Source: an uncultured Oscillospiraceae bacterium (GTDB lineage: Bacteria; Bacillota; Clostridia; Oscillospirales; Oscillospiraceae). From it: a DNA stretch of 9,031 nucleotides. Below are positions 5,893-9,031 of this stretch, piece by piece; within the stretch, counting starts at the first letter, position 1; each line of letters begins with the position of its first letter. The position numbers were made by a program, and so were the translations under genes. The notes beneath the pieces are model-generated. The model was not told the DNA's origin, searched no databases, and saw nothing but the letters and a program-made list of their open reading frames with translations. The DNA lies in the NCBI GenBank assembly GCA_947631805.1, contig CANRNA010000058.1:1-9031 (forward strand), written 5' to 3'.

Positions 5893-6989
5893 GGATAGAG
5901 CGCATAGCGCTGTCCGGTTTCCGCAATTACGACGAGGAGACCGTCCAGTTCGGGCCGGATGTGAATGTGATATGCGGGCCCAACGCCCAGGGAAAGACGA
6001 ACCTGCTGGAGGCGGTGTATCTGCTCACAGGGGCCCACAGCTTCCGCACCCGGTTCGACAAGGAGCTGATAGGCTTTGACTGCGGCTGGGCCAGCGTGCT
6101 GGCGGATATCGACAGCGACGGCAGGACCCAGACCGTCCGGCTCCTGTTCCAGAGGGGCCAGCGGCGGCAGGTGACGGTGAACGGGGTAAAAAAGACCTCC
6201 TCCTCCCTGGCGGGACTGATGACGGCGGTGCTGTTTTCCCCGGACGACCTGTATTTGATAAAGGAGGGCGCGGCGGCCCGGCGGCGGCTCATGGACAACG
6301 CCATCAGCCAGCTCAGGCCCGGCTACGCCGCCCTGCTGAGCGACTACAATAAACTTTATGAGAACAAGACCCGCATACTGAAGGACAGATATGACAAACC
6401 AAGTCTCTTGACGGCCCTGGACGAATTTTCCGACGGCCTTGCCCGGTGCTCGGCCCGGATGATCCGTTACCGGGCCTCCTTTGTGGAACGGCTGGCGGGG
6501 GCGGCGGCCCCCATCCACTGGGATTTCTCCGGCGGCCGGGAGGAGCTGGGGCTCGTGTATAAGACCGTGAGCACGGTGACCGACCCCCGTGCCCCCGTGG
6601 AGGATATATACGCCCAGATCATGGACCACCAGCGGGCCCACCGCCAGGCGGAGCTGGACGCGGGGGCCTGTCTGACCGGCATCCACAAGGACGACATAGA
6701 GATATCCGTCAACGGGGCCTCCGCCAGAAGCTACGCCTCCCAGGGCCAGGCCCGTACGGCGGCGCTGAGCATCAAACTGGCGGAGCGGGAGATATTCAAA
6801 GCGGAGACGGGGCAGTATCCCGTGCTGCTGTTGGACGACGTGCTCTCGGAGCTGGATATGACGAGGCAGGAGTTTGTGCTCAACCGGATAGGCGGCGGGC
6901 AGACACTCATCACCTGCTGCGAGGACGAGGACATCAGCCGCCGCACCGGCGGGCGGGTGTTCTCCGTCCGGGAGGGGCACATCCGATGA
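5889..6989 (+). CDS. recF: DNA replication and repair protein RecF
   Basis: RecF is an SMC/Rad50-like ATPase that acts with RecO and RecR to load RecA at single-strand gaps and stalled forks. It is 366 residues, the normal length. Walker A is GPNAQGKT (30-37), directly after the typical N-terminus with GFRNY at 10-14. The ABC signature region is YASQGQ (282-287), and Walker B with D-loop is VLLLDDVLSELD (312-323), with D316 and D317 as the acidic pair. All ATPase motifs look intact. The ATG overlaps the dnaN stop by four bases; only a weak AAGG precedes it at 7 bases, which fits translational coupling. The stop overlaps the remB start in the same way. Confidence 0.97.
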   Translation: MRIERIALSGFRNYDEETVQFGPDVNVICGPNAQGKTNLLEAVYLLTGAHSFRTRFDKELIGFDCGWASVLADIDSDGRTQTVRLLFQRGQRRQVTVNGVKKTSSSLAGLMTAVLFSPDDLYLIKEGAAARRRLMDNAISQLRPGYAALLSDYNKLYENKTRILKDRYDKPSLLTALDEFSDGLARCSARMIRYRASFVERLAGAAAPIHWDFSGGREELGLVYKTVSTVTDPRAPVEDIYAQIMDHQRAHRQAELDAGACLTGIHKDDIEISVNGASARSYASQGQARTAALSIKLAEREIFKAETGQYPVLLLDDVLSELDMTRQEFVLNRIGGGQTLITCCEDEDISRRTGGRVFSVREGHIR

Positions 6990-7258
6990 GCGGACGCGTG
7001 GTCTATCTGGACGTCGGCGGGAGCGCCGCCGTGGAGGACGAGCGCATCGTGGGCGTGTTCGACATGGACAACACCACCTGGTCCTATCTGACACGGGACT
7101 TTCTCGCCCGTGCGGAGCAGCGGGGCCTTGTGAAAAACGCGGCGGAGGACCTCCCCAGGTCCTTCGTGCTGTGCGCAGATGAAACTGTTATTTTGACCCA
7201 GCCCAGCACAGGCACCCTCGTGCGGCGGCTGGAAAACCAGGAGAGGACAAATGGCTGA
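6986..7258 (+). CDS. remB: DUF370 / RemA-RemB family DNA-binding regulator, RemB by position
   Basis: A 90-residue protein matching the small DUF370 family, whose B. subtilis members RemA and RemB (YaaB) promote expression of biofilm-matrix genes; RemA binds DNA directly. Family-like features are YLDVGG near the start (7-12), IVGVFDMDN (21-29), LPRSFVL (56-62) and VILTQPSTGTLVRR (68-81). RemB is the member expected between recF and gyrB in Firmicutes, so I name it by family plus position. The ATG overlaps the recF stop by four bases and has GGAGGGG 8 bases upstream. The 3' end overlaps gyrB by eight bases. What it controls in this organism cannot be told from the window; a matrix role is carried over from Bacillus and may not hold. 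Confidence 0.85.
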   Translation: MSGRVVYLDVGGSAAVEDERIVGVFDMDNTTWSYLTRDFLARAEQRGLVKNAAEDLPRSFVLCADETVILTQPSTGTLVRRLENQERTNG

Positions 7259-9031
7259 ACTGAATGAAAAAGTAACGCAGGAATATGACGCGTCGAAGAT
7301 CCAGGTCCTGGAGGGCCTAGAGGCCGTTCGTATGCGTCCGGGCATGTACATCGGCTCTACGTCGTCGTCCGGCCTGCACCATCTGGTGTATGAGATCGTG
7401 GACAACGCCATCGACGAGGCGCTCGCCGGGTACTGCGACCACATAGAGGTGGTCATCGAAGACGGGGACATCATCAAGGTCACCGACAACGGCCGGGGCA
7501 TCCCCGTGGACATCCAGGAGCAGACGGGCAAGCCCGCCCTGGAGGTGGTATATACCGTGCTCCACGCCGGGGGCAAGTTCGGCGCCGGCGGATACAAGGT
7601 CTCCGGCGGCCTTCACGGCGTGGGCGCCAGCGTGGTCAACGCCCTCTCGGATTGGCTGGAGGTGGACGTACACAAAAACGGCAAGATATATCACATGGCC
7701 TTTTCCCGTGGCAATAAGACCGAGGACATGCGCGTCATCGGCACCACGGACAGGACAGGTACCGTCGTCCGCTTCCACCCGGACCCGGAGATGTTCGATG
7801 ACACGGTCTATGACTATGAGACGCTGCACGTCCGTATGCGGGAGCAGGCGTTTTTGAACGCGGGCCTTCGCATCTCCACCAAGGACGAGCGCCCCGGCAG
7901 AGAGGCCTTCGACGAGATGTGGTACGAGGGCGGCATCCGGGAGTTCGTCACCTTCATCAACCGGAACAAGACCCCCGTCCATGAAAAGGTCATCTATATG
8001 AGCGGCGACAGGTCCGACTCCACTGCCGAAGTGGCCCTGCAGTGGAACGACAGCTACAACGAGGCGCTGGTATCCTTCGCCAACAATATCCACACCCCCG
8101 AGGGCGGCATGCACGAGACGGGCTTCAAGACGGCCCTGACAAGGGTGCTCAACGCCTACGGCCACAAGGTGAAGGTGCTCAAGGACGACGAGACCCTCTC
8201 CGGCGACGACGTGCGGGAGGGCCTGACGGCGGTCATATCCGTGAAGCTGACGAATCCCCAGTTCGAGGGCCAGACCAAGGCGAAGCTGGGCAACTCCGAG
8301 ATGCGCACACTGGTGGACAGCGTCGTCAGCGATAAGCTGGAGCAGTTTTTGGAGGAGAACCCCGCTGTGGGCAAGGCGGTGCTGGAAAAGGCCATGACCG
8401 CCTCCCGGGCAAGGGAGGCCGCCCGGAAGGCCAGGGAGAGCGTCCGGCGCAAAACCGGCCTGGAGTCCGGCCAGATGCCCGACAAGCTCCAGGACTGCAA
8501 CGAGCGGGACCCGGCCCTGTGCGAGATATACATCGTGGAGGGCGACTCCGCCGCAGGCTCCGCCCTCGGCGGCCGGGACAGCCGCTTCCAGGCCATCCTC
8601 TCCATGTGGGGCAAGATGCTGAACGTGGAGAAGGCCAGGGCCGACAAGATATACGGCAACGACAAGCTCTATCCCATGATCGTGGCCCTGGGCGCCGGTA
8701 TCGGCCAGGAGTTCAACATCGAAAAGCTGCGCTACCACAAGATCATCATCATGGCCGATGCGGACGTGGACGGCTCCCATATCCGTACGCTGTTGCTGAC
8801 CTTCTTCTTCCGCTATATGCGCCCGCTCATTGAAAACGGCTACGTCTACTCCGCCGTGCCGCCCCTATACAAGCTCACACGGGGCAAGCAGCAGCGGGTG
8901 GCCTACTCCGACGAGGAGCGGGACGCCATCTCCGCCGAGATGCGCGCCGACAACCCCAACGCCAAGGTGGACATCAACCGGTTCAAGGGCCTGGGCGAGA
9001 TGGACCCCCACGAGCTGTGGGAGACCACCAT
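7251..9031 (+). CDS. gyrB: DNA gyrase subunit B (C-terminus cut by window edge)
   Basis: GyrB is the ATPase subunit of gyrase, which with GyrA adds negative supercoils. 593 complete codons are visible of the usual 635-650 or so; the last readable motif is RFKGLGEMDPHELWETT, so about 45 residues are missing. The GHKL ATPase has catalytic E48 and N52 in VDNAIDEALAG, D79-N80-GRGIP, and GGLHGVG at 119-125. The TOPRIM domain has EGDSAAGSA from E430 and DADVDG at 503-508, so the metal-binding acids are present. Context, and the absence of a neighbouring topoisomerase IV partner, favour GyrB over ParE. AGGAG lies 7 bases before the ATG. Three unusual residues at known drug-contact positions are noted as a finding: K142, A435 and W453. 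It overlaps remB by eight bases. Confidence 0.98.
   Translation, partial: MAELNEKVTQEYDASKIQVLEGLEAVRMRPGMYIGSTSSSGLHHLVYEIVDNAIDEALAGYCDHIEVVIEDGDIIKVTDNGRGIPVDIQEQTGKPALEVVYTVLHAGGKFGAGGYKVSGGLHGVGASVVNALSDWLEVDVHKNGKIYHMAFSRGNKTEDMRVIGTTDRTGTVVRFHPDPEMFDDTVYDYETLHVRMREQAFLNAGLRISTKDERPGREAFDEMWYEGGIREFVTFINRNKTPVHEKVIYMSGDRSDSTAEVALQWNDSYNEALVSFANNIHTPEGGMHETGFKTALTRVLNAYGHKVKVLKDDETLSGDDVREGLTAVISVKLTNPQFEGQTKAKLGNSEMRTLVDSVVSDKLEQFLEENPAVGKAVLEKAMTASRAREAARKARESVRRKTGLESGQMPDKLQDCNERDPALCEIYIVEGDSAAGSALGGRDSRFQAILSMWGKMLNVEKARADKIYGNDKLYPMIVALGAGIGQEFNIEKLRYHKIIIMADADVDGSHIRTLLLTFFFRYMRPLIENGYVYSAVPPLYKLTRGKQQRVAYSDEERDAISAEMRADNPNAKVDINRFKGLGEMDPHELWETT

Noticed and set aside
5853..7597. 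Long minus-strand frames across recF, remB and early gyrB
   Set aside because: They cover three genes with intact family motifs on the + strand and have the Arg/Pro/Ser-rich make-up of shadow frames.
7317..8780. A 487-codon open frame antisense to gyrB
   Set aside because: Mirror frame of gyrB. It has no ribosome site and no motif, and GyrB motifs are intact on the other strand.

Overview
The window carries a bacterial chromosomal replication-origin region, most likely from a GC-rich member of the class Clostridia (Oscillospiraceae-like). The evidence is the gene order dnaA-dnaN-recF-remB-gyrB, a DUF370 (RemB) gene between recF and gyrB, strong Shine-Dalgarno sites, and the style of the Mfd, DnaA and GyrB proteins. 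The species call is an inference; no database search was possible.

Layout. (1) Bases 1-3062, minus strand: mfd, the transcription-repair coupling factor, intact over its first 1020 residues and cut by the left edge. (2) Bases 3063-3239: a short divergent control region with one good sigma-A promoter for mfd (minus) and one for dnaA (plus). (3) Bases 3240-4550: dnaA, complete. (4) Bases 4551-4776: the non-coding oriC. It holds about seven DnaA-box-like 9-mers in both orientations, then an in-phase run of CTA triplets that looks like a DnaA-trio element, then an AT-rich stretch leading to the dnaN ribosome binding site. (5) Bases 4777-9031: dnaN, recF, remB and gyrB (cut by the right edge). These are packed with overlaps of 4, 4 and 8 bases and so are probably co-transcribed and translationally coupled.

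How it works together. DnaA binds the boxes in oriC and opens the AT-rich DNA at the trio. DnaN is the sliding clamp for the new forks, RecF helps load RecA at gaps, and gyrase relieves the supercoils ahead of the forks. RemB is a DNA-binding regulator that sits in this operon in Firmicutes. Mfd links stalled transcription to repair and is not a usual immediate neighbour of dnaA, where rpmH-rnpA is normally found.

The most interesting signal is a possible matched change. The DnaA boxes mostly read TTTTCAACA-like instead of the usual TTATCCACA. In the same window the DnaA recognition helix reads R-N-H-S-T-V instead of the near-universal R-D-H-T-T-V, and the position equivalent to E. coli P423 is Val. 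The rest is ordinary, well-preserved housekeeping DNA. I found no mobile elements, CRISPR arrays, tRNA or rRNA genes.
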